This document shows, one piece after another, positions 1 through 11,090 of a stretch of DNA of 64,000 nt. The notes under the pieces are model-generated. The model saw only the letters and a list, made by a program, of their open reading frames with translations, searched no databases and was not told the DNA's origin. A program made the position numbers and the translations under genes. The DNA is taken from contig NC_087068.1 in assembly GCF_963678635.1 (NCBI RefSeq), forward strand, positions 30,506,318 through 30,570,317. Direction: 5' to 3'. Source of the stretch: Symsagittifera roscoffensis. Taxonomy: Eukaryota > Xenacoelomorpha > Acoela > Convolutidae. Every line of letters starts with the position of its first letter. The stretch's first letter is position 1.

Positions 1-3000
1 GCGTATTCTTTTGGATAATAAGGTAATAGGTTATTTCGGTGTTGAACGATTTCTTTTTTGTCTGAGTCGGTGATTTTATATGTGACATCAGTGGGTTTTG
101 GAATTATTTGGTATGGTCCTTTACGAAGGGGTTGTAATTTTTTTGAAATTCCTTTTTGAGTATTAAAATTGGGTATTAATACAAATGTTCCAATTTTTAA
201 ATCGGAGGCTGGTGTAAAGCGTGAATTTATTTTTTCATTAATGTTTTGCCTTTGTAACAACTTTTTTGTTACTTTTTGGTAAATTTCATTGTGTTTTTTA
301 TCTCTGTTTAAAATCCATTCGGTGTGTGTACCGGAGGCTAATTTAAGAATTTGTGGGTGATGAAAATGATCTTCATCGTGTGTATGTAAAGGTAGGTTAT
401 AACAAATTGAGTCTTTATTTGGTTGACAATAACCTTGTGCGTTTTTATGAGAGTTTGCTGTAAACATTATTGGTTTGCGTGGCTTTTGGTTAAAAACCAT
501 TTCATATGGTGACATTCCTAGAGTTGTCGTGATTTGTGAATTATATGCCAGGGGAAATAATTTTACATCTGCTGACCATTCAGTATATCTTGTATCATTT
601 CCATTGATGATACATCTAAGATATTCTTGTAGTGAACGGTTCATACCTTCGACTAAGCCGTTTGTCCAAGGTGCGTGAGATGTACGTGGTTTGTGTTTGA
701 TGTTATATAGATGACATAGTGTGATGATTTCATTATTTATGAATTCTGTACCGTTATCTGTAACTAGAATTTCTGGTAGTCCAAATTTGGCTATCCAGTG
801 TTCATAAAGCGTTGTGTAAGCGTAATAAGCGTTACAATGTGGTACTGGGTTAAGTGCTACATAATGTGTAAATGCGTCAACAATTACCATAATGTAGGAG
901 TTTCCTTCGGATGAGGGTGAAATTGGTCCTTTTGTATCAAACGAGATACGGTGGTTAAAGTACAAACTTTGTCCTTTAAAATCTTGTTTTTGTGCTATTT
1001 GTTTTTGATTTGGGTAAGGTTTATTTAGTTGGCATACTATACAGTCATTGAATAGTATTTTTATCCAAATTGGTGCATTTGGGAAATAAAAGTTTGGTAT
1101 AAAATTTGAATATGTTTTCTCTGATCCAGAGTGTCCTTTAATATTTTGTGTATGTGAAATATTAAAAGCTATGAGAATCATACTTAAAGGGAGACAGGGA
1201 ACTGTAGATTCATTTAATTTGTATTCTAGAAGGTCTGTGTTTTCATTAATTGTTGTATTATTAAATTTTCGAAAATATCGGAGGAGTGTTTTATTTCCTA
1301 AAATAGTTGTATCTGCCTTGACGGGTTTAGTTTTATATTTGTGCCGTGATTTTAATTGTCTAATTACTGGGTCAAGATTTTGGTATAGTTTCAATGTTGA
1401 AATTGTAATTGTTTCTGTTGGGGGGAGAAAAATGTTTTCTATTTCTGATTTAGATAAGGGTATTGTATCAAGTGGGTCATGGAGGTCAAAAACTTGATTT
1501 ATTGTGTATTTTGAATGGTTTGTTTGTGGTCCTGATAAATTTATTTTATCAGTTAGGTTTTCTTTTTCAATTAGTGGAAAAAGGTCTTTTTTATGCGAGT
1601 GTTGTTTTACTCTTTTTTGTTGGGTGTTATTTTTTATCCATTGTGAGTATGGAATTGGTTTAAAAGTTGATGTTCCAAGTAGATCAACTTCGTAGTGGTT
1701 ATTTTGACAATCTAAATAAAGTGGAAAGTGTTGTAGATTATTTAACTGTGATTGTTCAACGTCAGTTTTTACTGCATATTTGCATTCTAGTCGGGGTGAT
1801 GTTTCGTTTTTTGCAAGGTAGAATTTTATATTTTTAGGTATTTCAACTGTAGTTTTACGTGTAAGTAATTCAGGTGGTGTATTTCGACTTAATGTGTCTG
1901 GTAATGCAAGATTTTTTCCTGCTGTCCAAACTATATGTAAGTTTGGAAATTTCATTAGAATTAATTGAAATCTGTAAACTCGGTGATTTGGGTTGGATTT
2001 TTGTGTGAAGAGAAAAATGATTGGTTTGTGATCTGTGAATAGAACTGTTGGATGTTTTGATCCAAGTATCAGAAATTCATATTCTGTAAGTGTATAGATT
2101 ATGGCTGTACATTCTCTCATTAGGGTTGAGAGTCTTAGCTCTGCTTGAGTGAATAATCGAGAATTTGCTGATATAAGGTTCATTTTGTTTGTACCATTAT
2201 GTGATTGTAATAACGCTGCGCCGATGCCAAAGTTCGAAGCATCGCACATTGCGTAGAATGGTTGATTTGGATCTGGAATTGTATTCGAAATTTGTTCAGT
2301 TAGAAGTTTTTTAATTTCTTCAAATCGTGCTTGATGTTCTGTATTCCATTCAAAATTGTTTTGCTGTCTAAGTATATTATAGAATGGTCTTAGATATAAT
2401 TGCATTTTATAAACATATTTGCTTAAAAAGTTTAGCATTCCAAGGAATTCTTGGATTTTCTTTTTATTTGTCGGTGGTTGGAGTTTCTGAATAGCGTCAA
2501 TGCGTGATTTTAATGGGGTGATTGTTTTTCTTTCTATATTATGTCCTAAGAATTTTACTCGTGTTAAAAAGAAGTGTGATTTATCGGGGGCGGCCTTCAG
2601 ATTTTCGTTCTGAAGTATTTGGTGATATTGTTCTAAAACATTGAACATTTCTTCTTTAGTCTGTGATTGCATAAAAACATCGTCTAAATAGGTGATTGCG
2701 TTTTTCTTGAGTATTAGTGGTCGAAAAATTTTGCTCATAAAAGCTGAAAATGCTGCTGGTCCTATGGATATTCCATAGAATAAGCGGTTGAATTCATACT
2801 GTTGGTTTCCAATAACAAATTGTGTTAAACGTCGCGATTGTTCATCTAATAGCATTTGATTGTATGCACTATTCATATCTGCGGTTGTAAAGTATTTTCC
2901 GTTTATTTTTGCTAAAATAACTTGTATTGGTTCAATAGGCCAATTACACTTTGATTCATCTATGAGTGAGTTGAGGTATCTAGCGTCGAGAACGATTTTT

Positions 3001-3857
3001 AATGATTCTCCTTTGGCTAGAATGATAACAGGGTTGATAAATGTGTTACCTTTTGGTTGTTCTTCTTTATTTACTGGTGATATAATGTTGTATTGTTCTA
3101 AAATGTCGAGTAATCTGTTCACTTTATCGTGTAAGTGAATTGGTACTTTACTTGCTCTTTGTTTTTTGAAAACTGCATCTGGTTTTAATGGGAGATGTAA
3201 TGATGAGCTGATTTTGCCAACATCAAATTTGGATGTTGCATAGACTGATGAATATTTGATTAGCTGTTTGGCTAATTTATCAAATTCGTCTTGTGTTATT
3301 TGTGAATGTTGGAAGTTAAACATTGTTAAAAATTTCTGTTGATTCTCTGCGTAGTTACTTATGTTGAATGTAGGTTTGAAATATGGGGTTTTTGTGAAAT
3401 AATCCGTATTTCTTTTTTCGTTACTTATTATATTATTTATGGATAATTCTTCATTAAGAATTGTGGATTGACAAATATCTAATAATTGGAGTATATTATT
3501 TACGCGATATTCTTTTTCGTGTATTGGTGATATCGTAGCGTTGGTTTCGCAATAGCCTAAAAGTCCTAAAGGTAATGTTACTTGATAGGGTGTATTGTTG
3601 TATACATGTAGAGATATAATATCTGAATTCGAGTTTTTCAAATATTTTATGGATGAGATTGTGATTTTGAAAAATTTATGGATAGGTTTGAATTCAAAAT
3701 CTGACATATAGAGTTGTTGTTTCTTTTGATTTTTATCATATTGGTGAACTTGTTTTATTGAAAAATTATATATGTTTCCTGATAGTGGTTTCAGGTGTTT
3801 TCGTTGTTGGTTATAAATTGGATAAAATTTTGAAAAGAATGGTGGTTGTTTATTTAA
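1..3857 (-). CDS. pol: Gypsy pol: reverse transcriptase, RNase H, integrase (partial)
   Basis: The reading frame starts straight after the TGA at 3858-3860 and stays open for about 1285 codons to the window edge; I checked this phase line by line and found no other stop. The RT active site YLDD lies at 2679-2690. RNase H ends near 1890 with a typical ALPDTLSR motif. Integrase follows with an HHCC zinc region (about 1030-1165) and the acidic triad in contexts SFDTKGP (about 935), VTDNGTEF (about 760) and VEGMNRS (about 640). A GPY-like module (RKGPYQIIPK, about 95-125) is near the end. It has no ATG of its own at the start and shares the frame of the protease ORF, so it is probably expressed as a read-through product. 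The enzymes copy the RNA into DNA and integrate it. Confidence 0.92.
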
Positions 3858-3860
3858 TCA
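3858..3860 (-). other. In-frame TGA between protease and pol (candidate read-through stop)
   Basis: This TGA is the only stop between the protease ORF and the left edge in this phase. The codon before is CAA and the one after is TTA. Protease and pol are in the same frame, as in retroviruses that use stop-codon suppression. Whether it is suppressed or is a single new mutation cannot be told from one copy. Confidence 0.6.
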
Positions 3861-5456
3861 TTGAAAAAATGTTAAGGCTGTATTGTTTGTTTTTGTGTAC
3901 TTATCTTTGATTAGTATTTTACTATTCAAGATGTTGATTGTTGGTATATATTTAGAGATAAATGGTATTCCAATGATATTGTGTTTAATATCAGTGATAT
4001 GAAATATTTGTTTAAATGGTTTGTTTAAAATTTTATTTTGCTCCATTGTTCTTGTGGGGAGAAAAAATAATTGAACTTTTCCATAGTTTTCTAATGTTGA
4101 TCCTTGTGCTGTTGCTAGTTTACTGGAGGTTTCAAGAGGTGTTAGCTTTGGGTGTAAGGTTTTTATTTCATTCCATGTGGGAATGTTTATTATATTTGAT
4201 TCTGCTCCTGAATCAATTAAAAAATCAATTTCAAGATCTGGTGGTTGAAATTCTTTGCTTCTTGGACTTTCTAAAAGAAATGGTATTGTCCAAATTTTTT
4301 CTTTGGGTTGTTCTTTTTGTATGTTTTGATAGATGTGATTTGTATTTAAGCATTTTGTCTTATCATTCTCATTGGGTTGATTTGTAGTGTTAATTTCGTT
4401 TGTTTCTTGTGTTGTTTGTGTAGAATGGATGGGTTCAATATAATAATTGTGGAGGAGTTCTAATTGATTTTCATATATATGTGATGAAAAAGGTTGTTCA
4501 TATATAATAGGTTCGTAATCATTTTCAACTGCTATCATATTTATGGAGATAGTGTTTTCTGTATCACTTTCTGATTCTGATGATTCACAGTTTATTTGAT
4601 TCAGTTGTAGTTCGTTATTTCCTGTGTCATCAATACCTGGAGGGTCTGATGTTGTTTCTGGGTTTGATTGTACTTGATTAATATTTCTTTGATGTTTAGG
4701 TGTACTACTTCTGTGGCGATTGTTAGAATTATTATAATGGTTATTATTCCTGTGTGGTGATTGGGAATAATTTCTATAATGATTATTATAACTTGAATGT
4801 CGATTTTGTGAATTATTTCGTGATCTGTTTTGGTAATTATTGTTTGGTCTGTTATAGTTTGATCTATTATATGAGTTATTCCTTGATCGATTGTTCGGGT
4901 AATTCTGGTTTCGGTTGTTTGAATAACTTCTATTCCGATTATTGGAGTAGTTTCTATTTCTATTGTATGATGAATTTCGTGATTGATTGTTTGGATAGTA
5001 ATTATTTCTTGATTGGGAATTAGATCTAGAAACAAATCGTGTTGTAATTGAATTTGATCTGGAGTAGTTATTTCTACTATTTTGTCTATTGTAGTGATTT
5101 TGTGACAAATTTTGTGTATTTCTTCGTTCTGGCGATCTTCCTCTATAACTTGAGTTATGTGGTGATTGATTTCTCGTGTAGTTGGTATTGCTCGGTAGTG
5201 GTTTTCCTGAACTATTGTTGCTGTATACATTTTTGTTTGGTAGATTTTGATCTTTCTTCATGTATTGATAGAATGATTTATTTGGTTCTTTATATTTTTG
5301 AGGTTTATTTTGATTGTCTTGCTGTTTTTGTCTACATTCAGAAATACTATGTCCGTAACGTCGGCAATAATTACACCATTTTTTTGAAAGATGGTTTGCC
5401 TTTAAAGTTTGGGTGTTTTTCGTAAATATTGAGTATTTCAGTGATTTTTTCAACAA
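3858..5456 (-). CDS. Gypsy nucleocapsid zinc knuckle and aspartic protease ORF
   Basis: 532 codons. A CCHC zinc knuckle (C28-x2-C31-x4-H36-x4-C41) lies near the N-terminus. A long Asn/Arg/Ser/Tyr-rich low-complexity stretch follows (about residues 55-265), then an acidic linker, and a retropepsin-like motif LIDSGAES near residue 412 whose Asp would be catalytic. The frame differs from gag by +1, and the two overlap at 5371-5456. The ATG at 5456 may be incidental: the knuckle starts right at the gag stop, so a frameshift fusion to gag is the likely route of expression. The position of nucleocapsid in the protease frame rather than in gag is uncommon. The low-complexity region probably binds RNA. 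Confidence 0.85.
   Translation of the reverse strand: MLKKSLKYSIFTKNTQTLKANHLSKKWCNYCRRYGHSISECRQKQQDNQNKPQKYKEPNKSFYQYMKKDQNLPNKNVYSNNSSGKPLPSNTNYTRNQSPHNSSYRGRSPERRNTQNLSQNHYNRQNSRNNYSRSNSITTRFVSRSNSQSRNNYYPNNQSRNSSYNRNRNYSNNRNRSYSNNRNQNYPNNRSRNNSYNRSNYNRPNNNYQNRSRNNSQNRHSSYNNHYRNYSQSPHRNNNHYNNSNNRHRSSTPKHQRNINQVQSNPETTSDPPGIDDTGNNELQLNQINCESSESESDTENTISINMIAVENDYEPIIYEQPFSSHIYENQLELLHNYYIEPIHSTQTTQETNEINTTNQPNENDKTKCLNTNHIYQNIQKEQPKEKIWTIPFLLESPRSKEFQPPDLEIDFLIDSGAESNIINIPTWNEIKTLHPKLTPLETSSKLATAQGSTLENYGKVQLFFLPTRTMEQNKILNKPFKQIFHITDIKHNIIGIPFISKYIPTINILNSKILIKDKYTKTNNTALTFFQ
5371..5385 (-). promoter_or_regulatory. A7 run at gag stop, candidate +1 recoding site
   Basis: On the minus strand gag ends TTC AAA AAA ATG GTG TAA. 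The run of seven A sits two codons before the stop. Moving +1 (or -2) in this run continues directly into the zinc-knuckle frame (TGG TGT AAT TAT TGC). Ribosomal or polymerase slippage on the homopolymer would both work. Confidence 0.5.
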
Positions 5457-7905
5457 GGTCTGTATCTGATTCCTGTATATTGTTGATACTTGTGGTATTT
5501 GTTTCGATTCGGTTAACGTATTGTAATTTCAGATTTTCTGTTTCTTCGAGTTTCATTGTGATTTCTGCTTGTTCTAGTTTGTCTACTAGTTTTCGGAAAT
5601 CTAAATCGGGCTCTCGAATTGAGGAGGGATGGGATGCTCTCTTTTTTATTGCTATTTTCCTTAATTGAGGTGTTAAGGTCATCATTAAGATTTCTGTCAT
5701 TTTTGTGTTTTTATAGTCGTGTGTATTTAATGAATATGCTTTTCGAACTAGTGTTTCGATGCGTACTGCTAATTGTTTGATGGTTTCATTTGGTAATCTG
5801 CGAATTTCATTACATAAAACTCTTTGTTGTTGTTTGTTTCTTTCGGAGTCAAACATTTTTGAAAATTCTTGTGTAAATCTCTTCCAATTTGATTTTATTT
5901 CTAGAGGCAATACTGAAAACCATTTTTGGGCTGCGCCGTCTAAAGTTGTTTGTATCAACGCTGTGCGTCGATGTATCCAGTTTTGATGTAGTGGCGTATT
6001 AATTGGTTCAGGTCCTATATTTAAAATCAGATTTGCTGTTACTGCATTTAAATAGTCTTCTACAGAATATTCAGGGTCTGTTCCTGTGAATACCATTAAA
6101 GGTTTATTTGATGTTATTGATGATCCACCCATAAGGTATGGATTCATTGTCATTTGTAATGATTCTGCTGCATTTGGCATTTGAGAAAAATTTGAAAGTT
6201 GATTTCTTGTTATTTCGTGTTGTTGAAGATAATATGGGAGTGGTATTTCATTTTGCATTTGCGTCGGTTGATACGAGTGTGTGATCATTGGGTTTTGTTG
6301 CTGAATTGGTTGAAAATATTGTGTATTAATTGGGTTTTGTTGCTGAATTGGTTGTTGATTTTGTGTATCTATCGGTTGTGGGGAAAAAATTCTATGATTT
6401 GTATGTGGTTTCTGTACTCCTTGTCCACGATATTCTTGATTATATGGTGCAAATATATCTGGTTGTAAAAAATCATCATCTGAGGATAAGTAATCCATTT
6501 GATAAGATGTTTGTTTTTTATTTTTATTTTGTTGGAAAAATGGATAGTTTTCACTACGATCCTGTGAAGGATGTAAATTTGTTTGAAAATTTACTGAATT
6601 AGTTTGTGCTATTGGGTTATCCCAGTTTCGAGATCTTGTGTAATTATTAAAATTTTTTCGTGGGGGATAATTTGTTTTTGATGGATGTGTGTAATTATAA
6701 TTATGTTCTGCAAAATTGTTTCTAGTGAACGTTTTACGTGTCTTTGACGGTATTGTCATGGGTCTGTATGTCTGATAATCCATGTTTGAATATTTTGGGG
6801 CAACGGAAGGTTTAACGGTTGATTGTAAGGTTACCTGTGTTTGTGAAGGGTTTGTATTTCTTGGTGTTGTTAAATTTGGACGTATCGGTGAAATGCTTTG
6901 TTGTGTAGTTGTTGTGTGTACGATTTCTTCATTTATGAAGTGTGATGGTGTCTGGATATCTTGCTGGGTGAGATTTCTAGTTCCATTGAGGTTTTCATTG
7001 TGTATGATTGTGGAGTTTAAACTATTATTTTGCATATCAGGTAAAAATGTATTATAGTTTAATGGTGTTGCATCAATGGTTAATGGTATTATTCTTACAT
7101 ATTCTCTTACATAAGATATCGTACTTATTGCTTGACTTGAGATTGATTGTGGGAAGTTTATGAATGCGGGATGAGACCATTCGGGGTCCCAAACATAGTC
7201 TGACTGTTCTGTGATGGCAGTATCATCGTTTGAGTTTTGAGGTCTAAAATTTTTTCTTGCTTGTGAAATTAAATCTAGGTTATGTGTGAAATAATCTATT
7301 ATAAACCATGCCAAGATTTTCTGTAAGTCATGTTTTGTATGTTGTGAAACATCATCTTCAGTGAAATTTTCTTTAATTATATTTAGAAAACTAGAGAGTA
7401 GTGTGATTTCATGTCGTACTCTTATATGTTTAGATGTTTCTGTCGGTGAGACATTTGAGGTTGGGATTTCGTTTTCTAATATCGAGATATAACTATATAT
7501 TATTGCAAAAACTTCATTGGTGAATATGGAGTTTGCTCTTTGTGAGTTATGATATTGTATGCTTTTTATATATTCTGAGAATACTTTTGAGAATTCTAAA
7601 TCAAGGTCGTCTGTTTGAATTACATATTTGCTGTGGTTCTGGTTTGGTGAGCTGAATTCTATGGAGTAGATTCCGTATTGTTGTGTTAAGTTGCATATAT
7701 CTTTCAAATAGTGATCGATAATTTGTTTTTTGATTTTTACATCTGGGAACTCTGTTTTACATGGACTGATTCCGGGTTCAAACAAATTTAAGAGTAAATT
7801 TTTGCAAAATATGTGCTGTCCTCTATCTGTGGTTGCATCTACGATAAAGGGGAAGATATCATCATCATCTGGACTTTCTTCACCTGGGGTGTGTGTTGAG
7901 CTCAT
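5371..7905 (-). CDS. gag: Gypsy gag polyprotein
   Basis: 844 codons starting at an ATG that has an in-frame TAA seven codons upstream. The first 600 or so residues are polar, rich in Asn, Gln, Thr and Pro, with a Q/N-rich repeated segment around residues 530-590. Residues about 625-770 match the Retrotrans_gag type (a region around AAQKWF, then ETIKQLAVRIETLVRKAY), which forms the capsid. There is no zinc knuckle before the stop; it lies in the next ORF in another frame. The unusually long N-terminal extension is unassigned. Confidence 0.88.
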   Translation of the reverse strand: MSSTHTPGEESPDDDDIFPFIVDATTDRGQHIFCKNLLLNLFEPGISPCKTEFPDVKIKKQIIDHYLKDICNLTQQYGIYSIEFSSPNQNHSKYVIQTDDLDLEFSKVFSEYIKSIQYHNSQRANSIFTNEVFAIIYSYISILENEIPTSNVSPTETSKHIRVRHEITLLSSFLNIIKENFTEDDVSQHTKHDLQKILAWFIIDYFTHNLDLISQARKNFRPQNSNDDTAITEQSDYVWDPEWSHPAFINFPQSISSQAISTISYVREYVRIIPLTIDATPLNYNTFLPDMQNNSLNSTIIHNENLNGTRNLTQQDIQTPSHFINEEIVHTTTTQQSISPIRPNLTTPRNTNPSQTQVTLQSTVKPSVAPKYSNMDYQTYRPMTIPSKTRKTFTRNNFAEHNYNYTHPSKTNYPPRKNFNNYTRSRNWDNPIAQTNSVNFQTNLHPSQDRSENYPFFQQNKNKKQTSYQMDYLSSDDDFLQPDIFAPYNQEYRGQGVQKPHTNHRIFSPQPIDTQNQQPIQQQNPINTQYFQPIQQQNPMITHSYQPTQMQNEIPLPYYLQQHEITRNQLSNFSQMPNAAESLQMTMNPYLMGGSSITSNKPLMVFTGTDPEYSVEDYLNAVTANLILNIGPEPINTPLHQNWIHRRTALIQTTLDGAAQKWFSVLPLEIKSNWKRFTQEFSKMFDSERNKQQQRVLCNEIRRLPNETIKQLAVRIETLVRKAYSLNTHDYKNTKMTEILMMTLTPQLRKIAIKKRASHPSSIREPDLDFRKLVDKLEQAEITMKLEETENLKLQYVNRIETNTTSINNIQESDTDLVEKITEILNIYEKHPNFKGKPSFKKMV

Positions 7906-8179
7906 TTTTTCGTTTGATGACTGTTAATATGTAACTATCGATGTGTCTAATTGGTTGATTCCAATTGTATAAATGTACTGGTTTGTGTTTATATTGTTTT
8001 TTTATTCTTCTTTTTCCTCTTTTTGATGAATTTGAAGTTGTTTCTGAGTCGAAAAAATATAATTGATCGTGAATGGGGCAATTTTTATCTATAGATTCTT
8101 TTAATTTATAAAGTTCGTCTAAACTGCTGGTTTCTGATTCTGAAAATGCGTTTTGGTTAGCGTCCTTACGATTTTTTGG
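7880..8179 (-). other. ATG-less 99-codon open frame overlapping gag start
   Basis: Between a TAA at 8180-8182 and a TGA at 7880-7882 there is an open frame of 99 codons with protein-like composition, including an acidic SESETSSLDELYKLKES part and a basic KRGKRRIKK part. It has no ATG and overlaps the first gag codons by about 26 nt in another frame. A splice-acceptor-like TTTTCAG lies inside it. It could be an exon of a spliced accessory protein, a decayed gag extension or chance. No family is recognised. Confidence 0.35.
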
Positions 8180-8202
8180 TTAGCCTAACCTGGGTCTATT
8201 TG

Positions 8203-8560
8203 TTCAGGGTTGGGGAGAAAAGTATCTCGATTCCGAAGAATGATTTTTTACTTTCTCGTGGCTAGTATAAGCTTAGGTGTTAACTTACTTAATCTTTTTT
8301 AAGGGTAGTGATTGTGTTCAGGGTTGGAGAATAGTAAATCGATCCACAAGGTTCAGGTATAATTAGAACGCGAGTAGTTCGTTAGATACTATTTTTAACT
8401 TACTAAGTCTAAGATTTATCCGGGGTCTGGTAAGAGGGGGGATCAAGTGAAGGATGAATAACCGAAGTTCTTCACTGTTTATCCTAATTTGAATGATTAG
8501 TTTTATTCAAAAATTTCTGTTAGTCCTGGGTTTTTAGAAAGGGTTGGATAGTGAATCGAC
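8203..8560. repeat. Degenerate threefold repeat in gypsy leader/LTR zone
   Basis: Three copies of a motif like TTCAGGGTTGGAGAATAGT followed by a TCGATTC-like end start at about 8203, 8318 and 8537. They are spaced 115 and 219 bp. On the minus strand they read CCAACCCTGAA. They may belong to the leader or LTR of the gypsy element. Confidence 0.5.
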
Positions 8561-8617
8561 GTTTGAGGTCGTTAGACACTAGCTAAGTGGGTGGGGGAGA
8601 ACAAAATTGTTCTTTTT

Positions 8618-8743
8618 GATCCAAGGATAGGCCTTGATGATCAAGTTTTAAATGTAATTAAATAGAAAATAATTTAAGATCCAAGGATGAGCCTTGATGA
8701 TCTGGTTTTAAATTTAAGTGAATTTAAGTTTAAAATAATTTAA
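8618..8743. repeat. Two-copy tandem repeat, unit about 60-66 bp
   Basis: Copies at 8618-8677 and 8678-8743 both begin with GATCCAAGGAT, then GCCTTGATGATC, and end AATAATTTAA. The surrounding 8744-9618 is AT-rich; I see no convincing gene there. Confidence 0.75.
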
Positions 8744-9618
8744 ATTTGTGTAGAGAAAGGATTTAGTGTTTTTATGATATTAGTGAGCTTATGAATGCTG
8801 TTATGTTTAGGTGATGAAGCTGGAACAACAGGATGATTTATGATTACTTAACCATTTATTGTCATGCTACTAATTTTTTATTTTGATTTTTCAATAAATA
8901 TTTTTCAAACATGTTTTGTATATTACTGCAGAATTTAGGAAAACGATCTGAGATCTTTTTATCAATCGTTATTGTATATTAATAATTTTGTTTAGCGCCT
9001 GAAATGATTTTGAAGATTGACTTCAATATTTTATGTTTGCAAATGAAAATCTAAATTCATTGCTAGTAGTATTCTAAATACAAAAGTTTGTGTTGGCTTT
9101 TGCCGAACTATCATATAACTATATGGTAAGTTTCTACTTTGTCGTATGTCGTCTCTGGTTCGAGGTCTTCTTGCAATTCCGGGTAGTTCTCTTATCGTTC
9201 GGAATATTGGCTTTGATCTATTGAGTCGTAGAGACATTTCGATTAAATTATCGTCGTGTAACATTTTAAAAATGTTTTGTCTAAATTCTAATCTATTTTT
9301 GGTTAATTCTAAGCTATTAAGGTCTTGTTCGAGACTTATGGTCGCACCAGATGAGTTAGGACCGAAGTGTATAACTCATAGAGTAATTTCGGATAGGGTA
9401 CACCGTCTGCTCGTCACGCTATCTTATTTTCGGCCGGATAGATTCGTGCAACTTCTTAGTCTAATACCAATCCTAATCTTACTCTTATACTATCTAGTCT
9501 CAGGTTGTTTAACTAGTCTCTGCTAGGCTCAATAGATCTAGGGTATACTGGTTTATTGCGGCAGCTGAAGTCTTCTTGGAGAGTCAACTAATTTCTAAGT
9601 TAAATTCAAATCTCTCTG

Positions 9619-9646
9619 GTGCTGAAATTACAAGTAATTTCAGCAC
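9619..9646. repeat. Perfect 13-bp palindrome (hairpin)
   Basis: The arm GTGCTGAAATTAC and its exact reverse complement are separated by 2 bp. It may lie in the gypsy LTR or mark another element. No terminator or tRNA function can be supported. Confidence 0.8.
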
Positions 9647-9660
9647 TTACAAATAAGTGG

Positions 9661-11090
9661 GTTGTTAGTTAGATGGATCATGATTGGTTAATATTAAATA
9701 CTTTACAGTGGTAAAATATCTAATTTATCCAATCATAAAATGTAGTTTAGATCAGGTTCCATTATTTCGAGCCAAATATATCGCAACCGTGCAACAAGAA
9801 CCAGTTGACTGCTATAAATACCGCAGCAAAATGCTTTCACTAAGAAAAATTATTTGAAAACAAACGTTTTGAACTGGCATAAATTTTCATTTTTCATGGA
9901 AAAAATGTTGACATTTTTATCCACAATAAAATTACATTGAAAACAGAGCTAATAAAATTAGCCAGCCATAAGTAAGATCGAAAACACCACTCATATGATG
10001 CTCGTCAAAAATTATGAATCCGAAAATGTAATTCACAACTCCTTCCACCCAAAAAATCTCAAAAAAACGTTGATTCAATTCATCTCAATTTCAATTGTCA
10101 AAAATTTGAACAAACTAACTTAACGCGATAATGCAAATCCAACCTATACATTTTGCTATAAAAAAATTTGAAACAGATCAAGCATTCGCGCATTTTTTGT
10201 ACATTTTGATAAGGCCAACCAAAAACCAAAATCTAAAACCAAAAACTCGAACAATAAGCACTGATTTTTTGAGAGATTTTTCCGATGCTGCTTGCAGTTA
10301 AGATGAATTTCATTCACGCTTGGGTGCACGATGTTGCTTGAAATAGTTTTATCTAACAAAACCAAGGAAAAGAACTTCGATTTCCGTCATTAAATAGAAG
10401 TTAGTTCTGCGATCTCCGATAAGGCTTTTTCTGACCTTTTTTGGGGTAATCGAATCACAAGAGAAATGTTTTCAATATAATACAACAGAACTGTTCATCA
10501 AAAAATTTTCTGGGCAAATAAAACGAATTTGCAATACTTCTCACTGAATTTCAGATCAAGAAGAATGATTAATAGGAATTGGGTTGTGGCCAATTCTCCC
10601 AAAACTTCAAAGTGCTAGAACCCGGTTGCAACACTAATGCTAATCACGAGAGTACAAAATCACTAACAATCTTTTTCGATAATTTTTTTTTTCATGTGGG
10701 TCAGCATCCTACTTTTGACTTAAAAAGAATTAGTGCTTCAGCTAACACTTGACAGAGGCTGGTTGAATCGATTAAGCTGCCTTGAGAGAAATTTAAAATA
10801 GATTGTACATTCTCCTAACCAATACTGCAGTAAGTATGATGGGACCAAGTTACCACCATCCTCAATGCTAAATTGCACAATTTTCAGCTTATCAGAAACA
10901 AACAAATAAAAAAAATTTCAAGCAAACTACTAAGATGATGGAAGTTCTGGAAAAACTTTAAGTTGTTTTTATAACTTCAATCGATCAGAAAAAAACTCAA
11001 ACTTTTTCCAGCACAACATTAAAGCGATTAAATTTTGGAAATATTTCAATTTAGTAATAGCTGGAATCGATTCGTAACCATTTTTTTCAG
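9661..11090. other. AT-rich stretch without a recognisable gene
   Basis: Only short open frames without coding character. A TATAAATA box at about 9814 is not followed by an ORF. I see nothing else. Confidence 0.6.

Larger units (their letters stand above)
1..8179 (-). mobile_element. Ty3/gypsy LTR retrotransposon, 3' end cut by window edge
   Basis: The element reads right to left as gag, nucleocapsid-protease and pol (RT, RNase H, integrase). Order and motifs are those of Ty3/gypsy elements. Gag is open for 844 codons, the protease ORF for 532, and pol stays open from 3857 to the edge, so the copy looks young. No env can be assessed because the sequence stops inside the integrase tail. I could not delimit the 5' LTR; it should lie to the right of about 8180, and the 3' LTR is outside the window. 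Confidence 0.93.

Noticed and set aside
4601-5230. 209-codon frame antisense-phase to the protease ORF, Ile/Thr-rich
   Set aside because: Shadow of the low-complexity N/R/S-rich region in another frame; composition follows from the repeat.
7951-7970. TGGAATCAACC on the minus strand as a primer-binding site
   Set aside because: It lies within the open frame before gag and no LTR end CA adjoins it convincingly.
1-8179. Endogenous retrovirus with env
   Set aside because: No env-like frame is visible; the region after integrase is outside the window, so only an LTR retrotransposon can be claimed.
9031-9526. Open frames on both strands (77 and 126 codons) near the gypsy leader
   Set aside because: Composition is not convincing and no motif is recognised; more likely LTR or leader sequence.
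9812-9830. TATAAATA with a possible initiator downstream
   Set aside because: No coding frame follows on either strand; chance in AT-rich DNA.
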